A stretch of DNA of 46,376 nucleotides, from positions 1-46,376 of the forward strand of contig MNVR01000004.1 in assembly GCA_001873995.1 (NCBI GenBank), given 5' to 3'. Numbering within the stretch: the stretch's first letter is position 1; each line of letters opens with the position of its first letter. Origin of the DNA: Candidatus Phelpsiimicrobium noxiivivens (GTDB taxonomy: Bacteria; Omnitrophota; Gorgyraeia; Velamenicoccales; Velamenicoccaceae). Shown here one piece after another: positions 9,189 through 18,596 of this stretch. Both the position numbers and the translations under genes were made by a program. The notes beneath the pieces are model-generated. The model saw only the letters and a list, made by a program, of their open reading frames with translations. It had not been told where the DNA came from and did not search any database.

Positions 9189-10092
9189 TAACCTGACTAT
9201 AGATATAATGATAGAGCCGACAAACCGCTGCAATTTCAGGTGCCCGACATGCTTTTCACATCAGGACGATAGGCCTAAAACAGATCTTAAATTTGGTGTT
9301 TTCAAAAAATTTATCGATATTAACAAGCATTACATTGGAAGTTTAAGCCTTTTTAATTACGGCGAGCCATTGCTTAACAAAGATATCTTCAGGATGATCG
9401 CCTACGCAAAAGAAAATGGCATATCATACACAAAGGTCGCGACAAATGGTTTTTTTCTTACCCAAAAAGCATCCAAGATGCTTTTGCTCTCCGGCCTAGA
9501 CCATTTAAGCGTTTCATTAGATGGGGCAAGCGAGGATACATATAAAGTGTTCAGAAAAGGAGGATGTTTTCACCGCGTCCTTTCAAATATAAGATCATGC
9601 GTTTATCAAAAAAAAGAACTTATGAGCAAAATGAAGATCGAGGCCCAATTCATAATTATGAAACATAATGAATCTGAACTTAAGCACGCCGTAAAACTAT
9701 CAAAAAGATTGGGCGTAGATATCATAAGGCTTAAGACATTATTGGTCAAAAAAAAGGCCTGGGCAAAATTCCTTCCTGTGTCAGAAAAATATAGCAGATA
9801 TTCAAAAAAACCCCATTTTTTAGGCTGCAGAAAACCATTATCGGAATTAGTCATCAATTCTGACGGAACGGTCCTACCTTGTTGCTATATTGTCGGGCTT
9901 AGGCCAATAAAGAAATATTCACTGGGAAATATACGCAAATCGAGCCTGGTTGACATACTAAAAACAAAAAAGTATTCTGGTTTTGTAAGACAATGCGCTC
10001 TTTATAAAGATGCCATTTCCTGTTGCAGGGATTGCCAAGAGGGTAATTCTAAACTAGACCACAAGATCATAAAATTCAATGCAAGGCCATAA
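9181..10092 (+). CDS. Radical SAM/SPASM protein
   Basis: ATG 9181 gives a 303-aa protein whose first residues lead directly into the radical SAM core. A TTG at 9118 in the same frame lies deep in the previous gene and is not favoured. The start overlaps the previous stop by 8 bp. C17/C21/C24 (CNFRCPTC), a YGEPLL variant of GGEP, ATNG and SLDGA mark the barrel. The C-terminus carries INSDGTVLPCCY, then C...CC..C (CALYKDAISCCRDC), a good SPASM signature for auxiliary 4Fe-4S clusters. SPASM proteins with YGEP are often sugar- or peptide-modifying enzymes. The context next to a glycosyltransferase makes a carbohydrate substrate plausible but unproven. Confidence 0.85.
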   Translation: MNNNLTIDIMIEPTNRCNFRCPTCFSHQDDRPKTDLKFGVFKKFIDINKHYIGSLSLFNYGEPLLNKDIFRMIAYAKENGISYTKVATNGFFLTQKASKMLLLSGLDHLSVSLDGASEDTYKVFRKGGCFHRVLSNIRSCVYQKKELMSKMKIEAQFIIMKHNESELKHAVKLSKRLGVDIIRLKTLLVKKKAWAKFLPVSEKYSRYSKKPHFLGCRKPLSELVINSDGTVLPCCYIVGLRPIKKYSLGNIRKSSLVDILKTKKYSGFVRQCALYKDAISCCRDCQEGNSKLDHKIIKFNARP

Positions 10093-11017
10093 GATCACAA
10101 AAATAAATATCGCGGTTACGAACAGGTGCAACCTTAAATGTAGGCATTGCGGCATCTGGCGCCAAAGATCCAAGATGGAGATGCCCACTGATCTTTTAAA
10201 ACGGATCCTAGGATCAAATGCCCTTGCTGCTTTTCCGGATATCACATTAACAGGAGGCGAACCTTTTCTTCACCCCAAATTAGCTAAGATATCAGAAATT
10301 ATATTAACTAAGAAAAAAAACTCCCTTAAAACTATTGTTACGAACGGTGTCCTTATAGATGATATCTGCGGCTTCCTAACGGAATTTTCAAGCCGCCTTG
10401 TTGACGGATTTAGCCTTCATATAAGTTTTGACGGCTTAAGCTGCAACCAGGAACAAAGAGGGATCTCTAATAGCCTTATGTTAAAGAACTTAGCCATTAT
10501 AAAACACTCATTCCCGAAACTTGAGATCGTCCTTAAATTCACTGTATCTATACTAAACTACCACGACATTATGCCTACATACCGCTTCGCTTGCTCAAAA
10601 GGCTTTAAGATAAAGTTCAAACTTATAGAAAACTGCCAGAGTTACACGAAAGGATCAAAATTTATAAAAAAAGAGTTCTGCGCTGCGGAAAAAAAATCTA
10701 TAGTCACAAGTCTTCAATGGGTCTTAAAACAAGAACACCGCAAACATCCTGAAAACGCCATGTTCATAACAAGGCAGATATATTCTCTGTTAGGCGAAAA
10801 AGATAGCCTTTCCTGCAAGACACCTTTTGAGCGTATTTTTGTTTTACCTGATGGGTCTGTTTATTCCTGCCTTTATAGTAAAAAGATAGGGAGCCTAAAA
10901 AATACAACATTAGATAAGATCTGGCTATCGAAGAGCGCTAAGGATATAAGGCAGGAAGTTATCAGCGAAGGATGTTGTGGTTGCACAGGATATCACGGCT
11001 TTGCGCCTGCTTATTGA
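10079..11017 (+). CDS. Radical SAM protein, paralogue of the N-terminal half of 5216-7024
   Basis: A 312-aa protein starting at ATG 10079, overlapping the upstream gene by 14 bp. C17/C21/C24 (CNLKCRHC), LTGGEPFLHP, VTNG and SFDGL define the radical SAM domain. The C-terminal part has LPDGSVYSCLY and CCGC, a short auxiliary-cluster-like site. It resembles domain 1 of the double radical SAM protein two genes upstream in motif order, spacing and the FKLIENCQSYTK stretch, which points to a local duplication. It is the last gene of the plus-strand run, and its final 56 bp overlap the 3' end of a convergent gene. Confidence 0.85.
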   Translation: MQGHKITKINIAVTNRCNLKCRHCGIWRQRSKMEMPTDLLKRILGSNALAAFPDITLTGGEPFLHPKLAKISEIILTKKKNSLKTIVTNGVLIDDICGFLTEFSSRLVDGFSLHISFDGLSCNQEQRGISNSLMLKNLAIIKHSFPKLEIVLKFTVSILNYHDIMPTYRFACSKGFKIKFKLIENCQSYTKGSKFIKKEFCAAEKKSIVTSLQWVLKQEHRKHPENAMFITRQIYSLLGEKDSLSCKTPFERIFVLPDGSVYSCLYSKKIGSLKNTTLDKIWLSKSAKDIRQEVISEGCCGCTGYHGFAPAY

Positions 11018-12863
11018 AGCTATGCTGATACCAACTAGCAAGGTTCAATATTAACCAAGTCTTCATACCTACCCGATAGTGATCACTTTTTTTAATAGTT
11101 TTTATCAGGGCCATCAAATATTCCCTAGGTATACCCATATCCTCAGCTATCATGAACTTTCTTGAAACAAAATGCATATTTCGAACATACCACTCATTAA
11201 AAGGCGGCGAAAAACCACGTTTTGTCATTTTAAGGACAAAATCTGGCAACTTTCGTTCAAATGCAGACCGTAATATCGACTTCCTGCACTTTCCCTTGAT
11301 AAGGTATCTTGAAGGTATTTTCAAGCCAAAATTCACAACTCGTCTATCTAAATATGGCAAACAGGCCTTGGCCTTCCAGATCGCGGCCGGATAAAGTATA
11401 TGATCTATCCTATTCCTAACCAAAAAATTAAGGTCAAAAATGATCGTATCTTTCAATCTGTCACAGCCTTTAGGTTTCGACATAGCCTGCCTGGCAGGCA
11501 GTTTGAGGTCTATCTTCGGGAAATTATGGCTAAAATACATATTTAGATCATCGACGCTAAGAAAAAACTCGCTATTCTCATGAGGCCCTAACCCGCCCAG
11601 AAGGCAATCAGCTCCATCCCCGGTAAAAATGGATCTTGCGTATTCTTTCATTTTAAACGTTAGAAAATAATTTGTTAAAAGGCCGTTATCGCCTATTGGC
11701 TGAGGTATATTATGCTCATAAAAACTATCAAGCGCCAAAAGCAGGGTAGGAGGTAAAAAAATATTATGGTGGACCGTTGAATAATATTTGGCGAGTCTTT
11801 CACAAACACCTATGTGACCGGAATCATGCCTAAAAGAAGCTGTAAATGTATGGATCTTGCTGCCGCAAACTTCCCGCAATAAATGAAGGACAGCCGCAGA
11901 ATCAATACCTCCTGATAAAAATAAACCTATTGGCTCATTTTTAGGCGCTAAGGCCCCTACAGACCTCTTTAATTCATGATAGAACTCATCGGCTATTATC
12001 TTTTCAGGCTTTTGGAAAAGCCCTATTTTTTTGAAAGGGCCAGGACAGTGGCTCTGGAAGGTATCCGGATTAAGCCTTCCTGGTGAAATAGAAAACGGTT
12101 TTGGGACAAATTGATATCCTAGAAAATAAAGGACACCTGACCTACATAGTTTATTCTTTTTGAGTTGTTTTCGAGCTAAAAGATCCAGGCTGACGATCCT
12201 AACGCCATTTTGCCGTTTCAATAGTGTGATCAAAGACCTTAATTTTCTAAAATCCCACCGCTTAAAATGCCTGTGGTGAAGCTCTATACCGATATAGCGA
12301 TCTTGGGAAAGAAGTATCTGCCTCATCATTAAGCTTAGATCCTCAGAATACCAATTGCCTTGAGGCCCTTTTTTATTGAAGAACAGCTCGGTAAAAATAT
12401 ATTCGATGCCGGAGAGCGGCATAATGGCATATTTCAGGTCAATACTGACGGACTTAAACTTAGCAGCTTTTAAAGCTTTAGCGGTATTCTCATCAAAACT
12501 ATTCCAAGGCGGCACAAAAACACAAGGAACGACGCCAAGCTCGTCTTTGATGATATTCTTACCCATGGATATGTCGGAAAACTGTTCCTGAAAAGTGCGT
12601 GAATAACCGAACTCATGATAAGGGGCATGCGAACAATGGGCCCGGTGCGCCCATCCATGCTGGGCTATGCTAAGCCTTTTACCTGCTTTCGCGGCAATTT
12701 CCCTCACGCGTTGCTTGAATGGCCCTGTCATAAGAGACGGGACTACGGAAAGGGCAAGAGGGGCATCTAATTCTTCAAATAGATCCAATAACCTTGAAAA
12801 TCTACGATTAAGACCAAAAACATCATCATCCCTGAAGAAAATAAACTTAGTATTTTTTCTCAT
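10962..12863 (-). CDS. Polysaccharide deacetylase-like domain fused to an asparagine synthetase (AsnB) synthetase domain
   Basis: A 633-aa protein. Residues about 5-235 resemble NodB-type polysaccharide deacetylases: FRDDDV in place of the usual DDG metal site, and HGWAHRAH. Then comes the linker typical of AsnB just after its glutaminase (GYQFVPKPFSI), followed by the ATP-pyrophosphatase domain with LSGGIDSA (S317-S322) and GDGADCLLGG. The N-terminal glutaminase of normal AsnB is absent and replaced by the deacetylase-like domain. The amide-forming half would therefore need free ammonia, an amine substrate, or another function such as amide bond formation between two metabolites. It is the last gene of the minus-strand operon and overlaps the gene before it by 17 bp. 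Domain calls are firm; the reaction is inference. Confidence 0.85.
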   Translation of the reverse strand: MRKNTKFIFFRDDDVFGLNRRFSRLLDLFEELDAPLALSVVPSLMTGPFKQRVREIAAKAGKRLSIAQHGWAHRAHCSHAPYHEFGYSRTFQEQFSDISMGKNIIKDELGVVPCVFVPPWNSFDENTAKALKAAKFKSVSIDLKYAIMPLSGIEYIFTELFFNKKGPQGNWYSEDLSLMMRQILLSQDRYIGIELHHRHFKRWDFRKLRSLITLLKRQNGVRIVSLDLLARKQLKKNKLCRSGVLYFLGYQFVPKPFSISPGRLNPDTFQSHCPGPFKKIGLFQKPEKIIADEFYHELKRSVGALAPKNEPIGLFLSGGIDSAAVLHLLREVCGSKIHTFTASFRHDSGHIGVCERLAKYYSTVHHNIFLPPTLLLALDSFYEHNIPQPIGDNGLLTNYFLTFKMKEYARSIFTGDGADCLLGGLGPHENSEFFLSVDDLNMYFSHNFPKIDLKLPARQAMSKPKGCDRLKDTIIFDLNFLVRNRIDHILYPAAIWKAKACLPYLDRRVVNFGLKIPSRYLIKGKCRKSILRSAFERKLPDFVLKMTKRGFSPPFNEWYVRNMHFVSRKFMIAEDMGIPREYLMALIKTIKKSDHYRVGMKTWLILNLASWYQHSFNKQAQSRDILCNHNILR

Positions 12864-13719
12864 ATGTTAAAATATAATTATCTTTATCAGTAAAACCCCT
12901 CTTAAAACGATAAATAGGGTCGTATGGCTCATGACCGGTGCCGAGGACCAATTTTTGCATACCATCCTTTTTTAGGTCGAACATAAGCTGATATATCATC
13001 AAATGTTTAGCAAATTTTTCATAGCCGGCCTTACTCATACCGCCATAAGCAAGAAAAGCCGATTTATTATTTTTCAATAACATTGAAACAGCTACCGTAG
13101 CACCATTATCTTTGACGATCACAAAGGTCATGTCATCCTTAAGGCAGAGATAGAACCTGCGAAAATGATCAATATCAGTATTTTTGCCTGTTTTTTTCAT
13201 AATAAGCCTTGAATAAAACTCTAAAAAGATCTTTAAGTAAGCGCCTTTGGCTGAATATTGCACTGTAAGGCCAGACTGTGCTGCCTTTTTTATGCAAGTC
13301 AAATGGCCGTGCGAAATACCTTTTTTTATTGTCCTGGGGCCCTGTTCCAGGTCAATATAAACGAACGGCTCTTTTTTTACCATTTTTCCCGCGGCATAAA
13401 CAGGCATGAACGGATGTACTCTTATGATAACACGGCGTAAGCTGCTGCTTTTGCAGAGTTCTTTTAATTGGCCATTGATGGCCTCTTGCGCGCCAGGGTA
13501 TTGCCGATCGGTCAATATTCCGCCATAACGGAAGCTATGTATCGCTCCATCTTGAGACAAAAAAGGGAATATGCCAACACCCTCATCAGGAAGGCTTATC
13601 AAAAAAAGACTTGAACCCGGAAATACCCCGGCAAAACGCTGCGAAAAGAAAAGATCAGCATTTTTTACCTTGTGTAAAATATTTTCCCAATGAGCGTTTT
13701 TACAAAAAAGTATGGTCAT
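12847..13719 (-). CDS. FemAB/GNAT-fold acyl- or aminoacyltransferase-like protein
   Basis: A 290-aa protein, ATG at 13719. It reads as a two-lobed GNAT/FemAB-like protein: an N-terminal lobe ending around YIDLEQGP, then an FYSRLIMKKTGK helix, a strand pair MTFVIVKDNGATVA / SAFLAYGGM, and a C-terminal FKRGFTDKDN segment seen in PF13480-type acetyltransferases. Such proteins transfer acyl or aminoacyl groups to cell-envelope precursors or metabolites. No catalytic residue is conserved well enough to name a substrate. It overlaps the radical SAM gene upstream by 4 bp and the deacetylase-AsnB gene downstream by 17 bp, so it is co-translated with both. The family call is moderately sure, the function is not. 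Confidence 0.7.
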   Translation of the reverse strand: MTILFCKNAHWENILHKVKNADLFFSQRFAGVFPGSSLFLISLPDEGVGIFPFLSQDGAIHSFRYGGILTDRQYPGAQEAINGQLKELCKSSSLRRVIIRVHPFMPVYAAGKMVKKEPFVYIDLEQGPRTIKKGISHGHLTCIKKAAQSGLTVQYSAKGAYLKIFLEFYSRLIMKKTGKNTDIDHFRRFYLCLKDDMTFVIVKDNGATVAVSMLLKNNKSAFLAYGGMSKAGYEKFAKHLMIYQLMFDLKKDGMQKLVLGTGHEPYDPIYRFKRGFTDKDNYILTYEKKY

Positions 13720-14771
13720 TTCAGAAAATAAGTCCTGTAAGTCTCATGGAGCATAAAATTATAAATATTAAGGTAATTATATACACATTCCATATCAAGA
13801 AGATCCTTTGCTTTAAAATCAAAAAATGCGCATATCTTTTTGCAAGTGATGTTAGGAAATCTATGCCTGCATTCTATATTTGATGTATCGCATATGTGAA
13901 GATGCTCCAATTTTTCCATCTTATCCAGGTCTATTTTTTTATATATGTTGCCTAAATAAAACCGTTTTCTTAGATCTTCATTGCAGAGGTGGCTTGCAAG
14001 CGTGCATGCATACGCGTCTCCATTGGGAGAAAAAACTATTTCGTGCCCCAGGCCGCAACAATCGCTTTCTATTTTGTCCCACCAACCCATCTTGATATAC
14101 TCGCGGTATTTATCAATAGGGTTTATGGATATTTTTTGGCCCGAGGCAAGGCAAGTTGAATAAATTCTAATGATCTTTTTAAAACTTTTATAGAAATCTT
14201 CCGCATCCTCTTTATGCCATGGAAACCCGACCACAGGCTCAAGCGTAAGCCTGGTGAAGCCATTATGTATAAGCCGTTCTATTTCACATGCAAGGCCATT
14301 AGCTTTTCCAGGGTAAACCGACATTTTGATAAGAGGCGTTCCAAACATACTTTTGTATGCGGAAATATTGGACAATACCCTCTTAAAGGCATTAACATTG
14401 GCAAACCGATGGCTATTGGCGGCGTAAGAATATCCGTCCAGGCTGAACGCAAGCCTCATTCCGGATGACCTGAGAAAATCGAGTATACCCTCATCCAACA
14501 AAATACCGTTGGTCGGTATTTCTTTCAGGCGTATTTTCTTTTCAATAGATAGGAGCGCGGATAATTCAACCAGCAAGGAAAGAGAAAGAAGCGGCTCACC
14601 CCCAACCAGGTTTAAAAGCGGGCCGTCTACTTTTTTAAAATATGGAAGAAGCCATTTCCATATTCGCTTCAAGGTTGACGATGACATCATGCAAGGGTCT
14701 TGTTTGACAAAACAATAACGGCAATGAAGGTTACACTTATAAGATAGGTATAGAAGAGCGCTTTTAAGCAT
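13716..14771 (-). CDS. anSME-like radical SAM/SPASM protein
   Basis: A 351-aa protein, ATG at 14771. The motif is almost at the N-terminus, C13/C17/C20 (CNLHCRYC), followed by LVGGEPLL, PTNG and SLDGY. The C-terminal half has FSPNGDAYACT and later cysteines (HICD, CRHRFPNITC, CKKIC) that could form SPASM auxiliary clusters. The layout resembles anaerobic sulfatase-maturating enzymes and related peptide-modifying SPASM proteins, but no sulfatase is visible in the window. It overlaps its upstream neighbour by 8 bp and its downstream neighbour by 4 bp. Peptide or amino-sugar modification are both possible. Confidence 0.85.
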   Translation of the reverse strand: MLKSALLYLSYKCNLHCRYCFVKQDPCMMSSSTLKRIWKWLLPYFKKVDGPLLNLVGGEPLLSLSLLVELSALLSIEKKIRLKEIPTNGILLDEGILDFLRSSGMRLAFSLDGYSYAANSHRFANVNAFKRVLSNISAYKSMFGTPLIKMSVYPGKANGLACEIERLIHNGFTRLTLEPVVGFPWHKEDAEDFYKSFKKIIRIYSTCLASGQKISINPIDKYREYIKMGWWDKIESDCCGLGHEIVFSPNGDAYACTLASHLCNEDLRKRFYLGNIYKKIDLDKMEKLEHLHICDTSNIECRHRFPNITCKKICAFFDFKAKDLLDMECVYNYLNIYNFMLHETYRTYFLK

Positions 14772-17499
14772 GACGCACCAAGTTAGAGAAATAAATACGC
14801 GGGTCTTGATCTATCAAGCCAAGCGATTTAACTTTCAGTTTCAATATATTACTGATATATTCCTGCTGACTCTTCTTAAGCTGCCATGGAAGGCCGTTCT
14901 TTTCTGAAAAAGGCATACCATCAGTTGATCCTGAATCAAGGGTATGGTCTATGGAAATACCGAATTTACCGGGATACGCGTAGATTGGGCTATTACGCCT
15001 TAGCTTAAACTGATAAACATTGACGCAACTTATATTCTTGCGGTTATTTGTTATAAAATCTATGGCCAGATCAAGGTCTTTTGAGCATTCATAAGGAAAA
15101 CCAACAATAACAGATATCTGATTATCTATGCCGTGCCTGTTGGCAGCGAATAAGATCTTTGCTATTTCCTGCGTATTTAAGCCCTTATCAATGGCTCTCT
15201 GCTTGTAAGGATCAAGAGTTTCGATCCCCCATCTGATGTGCCGGCAACCGGCATAAGCCATTTTTTTAAGGAGCGCTTCGGAAACATCTTTCGCGATCAT
15301 ATAACAAGACCATGAGAGTCTTGGCTTAATACCTGCCATTATATCAAGCAACGCGCCTAACCGGCCATTATCCATGTTTAAAGCGTCGTCATGAAAATAG
15401 ACGTTTGGCTCAATCGCTAGCTTTGCCAGTGCCCTGAGATCCTTAGAAACAAGAAAAATATCCTTAAACCACAGAGCCTTTCCTGACAGCGAAGAACAGT
15501 AAAAACAATTATGCTTACATCCGCAACTAGTCTCATAATCAAATAAAACAGGAGGGGTAAGGCCATGCTTAGCGAGGAAATCGATATGCATGGAATAATC
15601 CATCAAACCAGGGGCAGCAGGGACAGTAGCCTTTTTTTCTAAGAGTTCTAATATTGTTTCAGGGGCGTCTGTTCTTAGGACTTTATCAATAAAAGCATAC
15701 TTCCTGGATATCTCTTTTGAGTAAAAATTGCAATGAGGCCCCCAAAAAATTATCTTTGAAGAAGGGTGTGCCTTTTTAAGATACCTTGCCAAAGCCAGGG
15801 CAGTCCGAAGGTTCCTGTCCCACCATGAGATGTAAAAAAAATAAAAACTGCTCTTTTTGACTAATGGTGCCATTAATTCAACAAGTATACGCTCCTTACC
15901 CTCCGGTGTCCGGAACGGATGACGTAAAAAATAGCCTTGTATTTTGGCATGTTCACCAAACAAAAGTAAAAAATTAAGATATTCTATACCAGCGATATTT
16001 CTGGCCTTCAATAAAGAGATAGCTTTAAAAATCGACAGAAGAGACCTTCCATCGTCATCAACAGTGCCGCCGCCTGGAAAAGAATCCTGCGGCGAAATGA
16101 TAAAAGCCGCTCTGTGAGGAGCTGTTAACACTTCAATGATATCTTCTGAAGGAATGTTTAACTTTTTTAGGATAGAGGCATATTGCTCTGCTTTTTTCTT
16201 ATCTGATTCAATAGCTGGTCTGCCACATAGCAACGCTTCTAAATAAGCAAGGCTAAAATGGCCCAATTCCCCCCATACGCATTCTTTAACAGAATCAATA
16301 TAAGGATGCATGCGGGCCAAAAATTTATTAGTCTTATCAATGTCTGCCTTAGCTTCTTGTTTGAGCCCGGACAAAAGCGTGACATAATTATAAATACCCA
16401 GTTCATGGGCATTTTTAATAGCATCTATTATGGAATCCAAAGTAGTCTTTTTACTGATGAGCTTGAGCATTTTAGGTGAGGCATATTCAACACCCCACCT
16501 TAACTGCCTGCACCCGCCGGCCTTCATGCTTATTAAAAGGCGTTTTGAAATATTCGGTATTGCCAAAGCGCTCCAGTTGATCTTGGGGACTCTTGCGCGC
16601 AATGCCGGGCATAGCCGGTTCAAATATGCCTCGTCCGAATTAATGGCCGCGTCCATGAAATGAAAATAGTTAGTTTTATATTTTTTCGACAAAAAAGCCA
16701 GATCATCAGTTACTTTGCCGATATCTTTATGCGCGAGCTTACCCTTATGGATGTAATAGCAGAAAAAACATTTATTCGCGCATCCTCTGCTTATTTCATA
16801 TGGAAGCACGACTTTACCCGAAGATGAATAACGCCTAAGGTCAAAAAGACCGAAATAAGGCCGTGGCATCTTATTCAGGCCCAGAACGCGGCGCTCATCG
16901 GTATATGTGAGGCCTTTATCGGCCCTGAAGATAACGCCTTTTACTGGGCTATTATCGCGCCCCCTGCCTAAATAATCCAAAAGGGAGAACTCGTTGCCAT
17001 CCTCAAGGAACGCATCTACAAAAGAGAAGACAGCCATTAACTTTCTGGCATGTTTTTTAGGACAATTACCGAAAAAAACGATCTTTGCGCAAGGTTGAGA
17101 CACTTTCAGGGCCTTAGCCAAACACAGTGAAACTATCAAGTACTGGAGAGAAAATTGTTCAAGCACAGATATGGAAAAAATAAAAAAATCAGCCTTTGGA
17201 GAACCTGCATTTACTATGACATTCTTTGTAAAGGCATTAAGGGCATGGTCCGGACATTTCAATAAATGATCAAAACACCTGGAGAATTGGTTGAGAAGGA
17301 ATAGACCAGAAGCCCAATTTGAAGATGCCGCGCTTGCGTTAATAACATCTACCCTCTGATCGATCAAGCCTAAACGGTATCTTCCTGTTTGCCTTATGAG
17401 AGCTGCAAGATTGGCAACATCCAATGCCGGAGATTTGATCATTCCGGGGCCCATAGGAGAGGGTGGCAGCCAAATTATAATATGGGGGCTTTTAGGCAT
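14764..17499 (-). CDS. Tandem duplicated B12-binding-like/Elp3-type radical SAM protein
   Basis: A 911-aa protein made of two similar halves. Each half has a Rossmann-like front part with FFGNCPKKHA or FWGPHCNFYS (the position of a cobalamin-binding or degenerate B12 domain), followed by a radical SAM core: C240/C244/C247 (CANKCFFC) and C661/C665/C668 (CKHNCFYC). Each core continues with the Elp3-type GCRxxRWGxE motif (GCRQLRWGVE, GCRHIRWGIE). I cannot find the DxHxxG cobalamin motif in either half, so corrinoid binding is uncertain. B12-type radical SAM enzymes methylate or rearrange unactivated carbons. The duplication is internal and the two halves have diverged clearly, so it is not recent. 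It overlaps both operon neighbours by 8 bp. Confidence 0.85.
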   Translation of the reverse strand: MPKSPHIIIWLPPSPMGPGMIKSPALDVANLAALIRQTGRYRLGLIDQRVDVINASAASSNWASGLFLLNQFSRCFDHLLKCPDHALNAFTKNVIVNAGSPKADFFIFSISVLEQFSLQYLIVSLCLAKALKVSQPCAKIVFFGNCPKKHARKLMAVFSFVDAFLEDGNEFSLLDYLGRGRDNSPVKGVIFRADKGLTYTDERRVLGLNKMPRPYFGLFDLRRYSSSGKVVLPYEISRGCANKCFFCYYIHKGKLAHKDIGKVTDDLAFLSKKYKTNYFHFMDAAINSDEAYLNRLCPALRARVPKINWSALAIPNISKRLLISMKAGGCRQLRWGVEYASPKMLKLISKKTTLDSIIDAIKNAHELGIYNYVTLLSGLKQEAKADIDKTNKFLARMHPYIDSVKECVWGELGHFSLAYLEALLCGRPAIESDKKKAEQYASILKKLNIPSEDIIEVLTAPHRAAFIISPQDSFPGGGTVDDDGRSLLSIFKAISLLKARNIAGIEYLNFLLLFGEHAKIQGYFLRHPFRTPEGKERILVELMAPLVKKSSFYFFYISWWDRNLRTALALARYLKKAHPSSKIIFWGPHCNFYSKEISRKYAFIDKVLRTDAPETILELLEKKATVPAAPGLMDYSMHIDFLAKHGLTPPVLFDYETSCGCKHNCFYCSSLSGKALWFKDIFLVSKDLRALAKLAIEPNVYFHDDALNMDNGRLGALLDIMAGIKPRLSWSCYMIAKDVSEALLKKMAYAGCRHIRWGIETLDPYKQRAIDKGLNTQEIAKILFAANRHGIDNQISVIVGFPYECSKDLDLAIDFITNNRKNISCVNVYQFKLRRNSPIYAYPGKFGISIDHTLDSGSTDGMPFSEKNGLPWQLKKSQQEYISNILKLKVKSLGLIDQDPRIYFSNLVRHA

Positions 17500-18595
17500 G
17501 TAAAGACACGAATTTTCTTAGAGTACAGCAGATTCTGTCGATTTCTTCACCAGAAAGGAATAAGGGGATAGGCAAAGCCAGGGCTGCCTCAGAAACCTCA
17601 TCCGTTACAGGAAGCCTGGCTGCGGGGTTTACAAAACCGCGAAAATAAGGCATCTTATGAAGAGGTGATCTATACCTGGATTTAGCAATTATGCCTTTTT
17701 TTCGCAAAAAAACTTCCAATCGAACGCGATCTTTGGTTAGAATAACAAAATCCCTATACACATTTTTAGCATTTTTTTCAGACTTTTGGACATTAAAAAA
17801 AGCGCTAATCTTCTTTTTATAGAGAGAGGCTAAATATACCATCTTTTCATTGATCTCACCTAAAAATGGCAATTTTGCGTTGAGAAAAGCTGCCTCAAAA
17901 AGGCCCATGCGGCAAGGCGTCCTGTGAGAAAGAGGGCCAGCAGGGTCATTACTTACTTTTATTAAACCAAGGATTGCCTTGTAAAGAAGTTTATTATTGA
18001 CCGTGATCAGGCCGGCATTCCCAAAGCAGCCAAAATTTTTATTTGTGTAACAACTGAAACATCCCACGCCAAAATTCCCAACTTTTATACCGTCATATTC
18101 GGCCCCGTGGGCATGGCTGGCGTCTTCAATAACAGGCAACCTGTGTTTTCGCGATATCTCCATGATATCTTTCATGGCACATGGATTTCCATGAATATGG
18201 ACAGCGATAATGGCCCTGGTCTTACTTGTGATATTCTTTCGGATAGATCCGGGCGAAATGGTCCAGGTATCCTTATCAATATCTGCGAAAACCGGTATAG
18301 CGTTAAGATTCATGACAGAAAGGCCGGTGGCAATATATGTATAAGACGGAAGGATGACCTCGTCGCCTTTTTTTACCCCTAAGGCGTTAAGCGACAATTC
18401 AAGGGCCGTTGTGCCAGAATTAACAGCTATAGCATATTCGGAAAAATTGAATTTTGCGAAACGGGCCTCAAAGCCATTCAAGAACCTTTCCTGGTCATCA
18501 TCATTGCTCAATCCAAAGACTTCCCGGAATTGTTTTATGGCCACAGGCAAAAGGAACTTATTTTCACGGCTGTAATCTTCGAAGGGTATATCCAT
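17492..18595 (-). CDS. DegT/DnrJ/EryC1-family PLP aminotransferase
   Basis: A 367-aa PLP enzyme of the sugar aminotransferase family, starting at ATG 18595. It shows the phosphate-binding NSGTTAL, the EVILPSYTY strand, the EDASHAHGAEY aspartate/histidine motif near residue 158, and the Schiff-base lysine K186 in YTNKNFGCFGNAG. Family members convert a nucleotide-linked keto sugar to an amino sugar using glutamate or glutamine; some act as dehydratases or epimerases. It is the strongest hint that the locus handles amino sugars. It lies 1 nt after the A24 peptidase-like gene and overlaps the tandem radical SAM gene by 8 bp. Confidence 0.92.
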   Translation of the reverse strand: MDIPFEDYSRENKFLLPVAIKQFREVFGLSNDDDQERFLNGFEARFAKFNFSEYAIAVNSGTTALELSLNALGVKKGDEVILPSYTYIATGLSVMNLNAIPVFADIDKDTWTISPGSIRKNITSKTRAIIAVHIHGNPCAMKDIMEISRKHRLPVIEDASHAHGAEYDGIKVGNFGVGCFSCYTNKNFGCFGNAGLITVNNKLLYKAILGLIKVSNDPAGPLSHRTPCRMGLFEAAFLNAKLPFLGEINEKMVYLASLYKKKISAFFNVQKSEKNAKNVYRDFVILTKDRVRLEVFLRKKGIIAKSRYRSPLHKMPYFRGFVNPAARLPVTDEVSEAALALPIPLFLSGEEIDRICCTLRKFVSLHA

Positions 18596-18596
18596 A

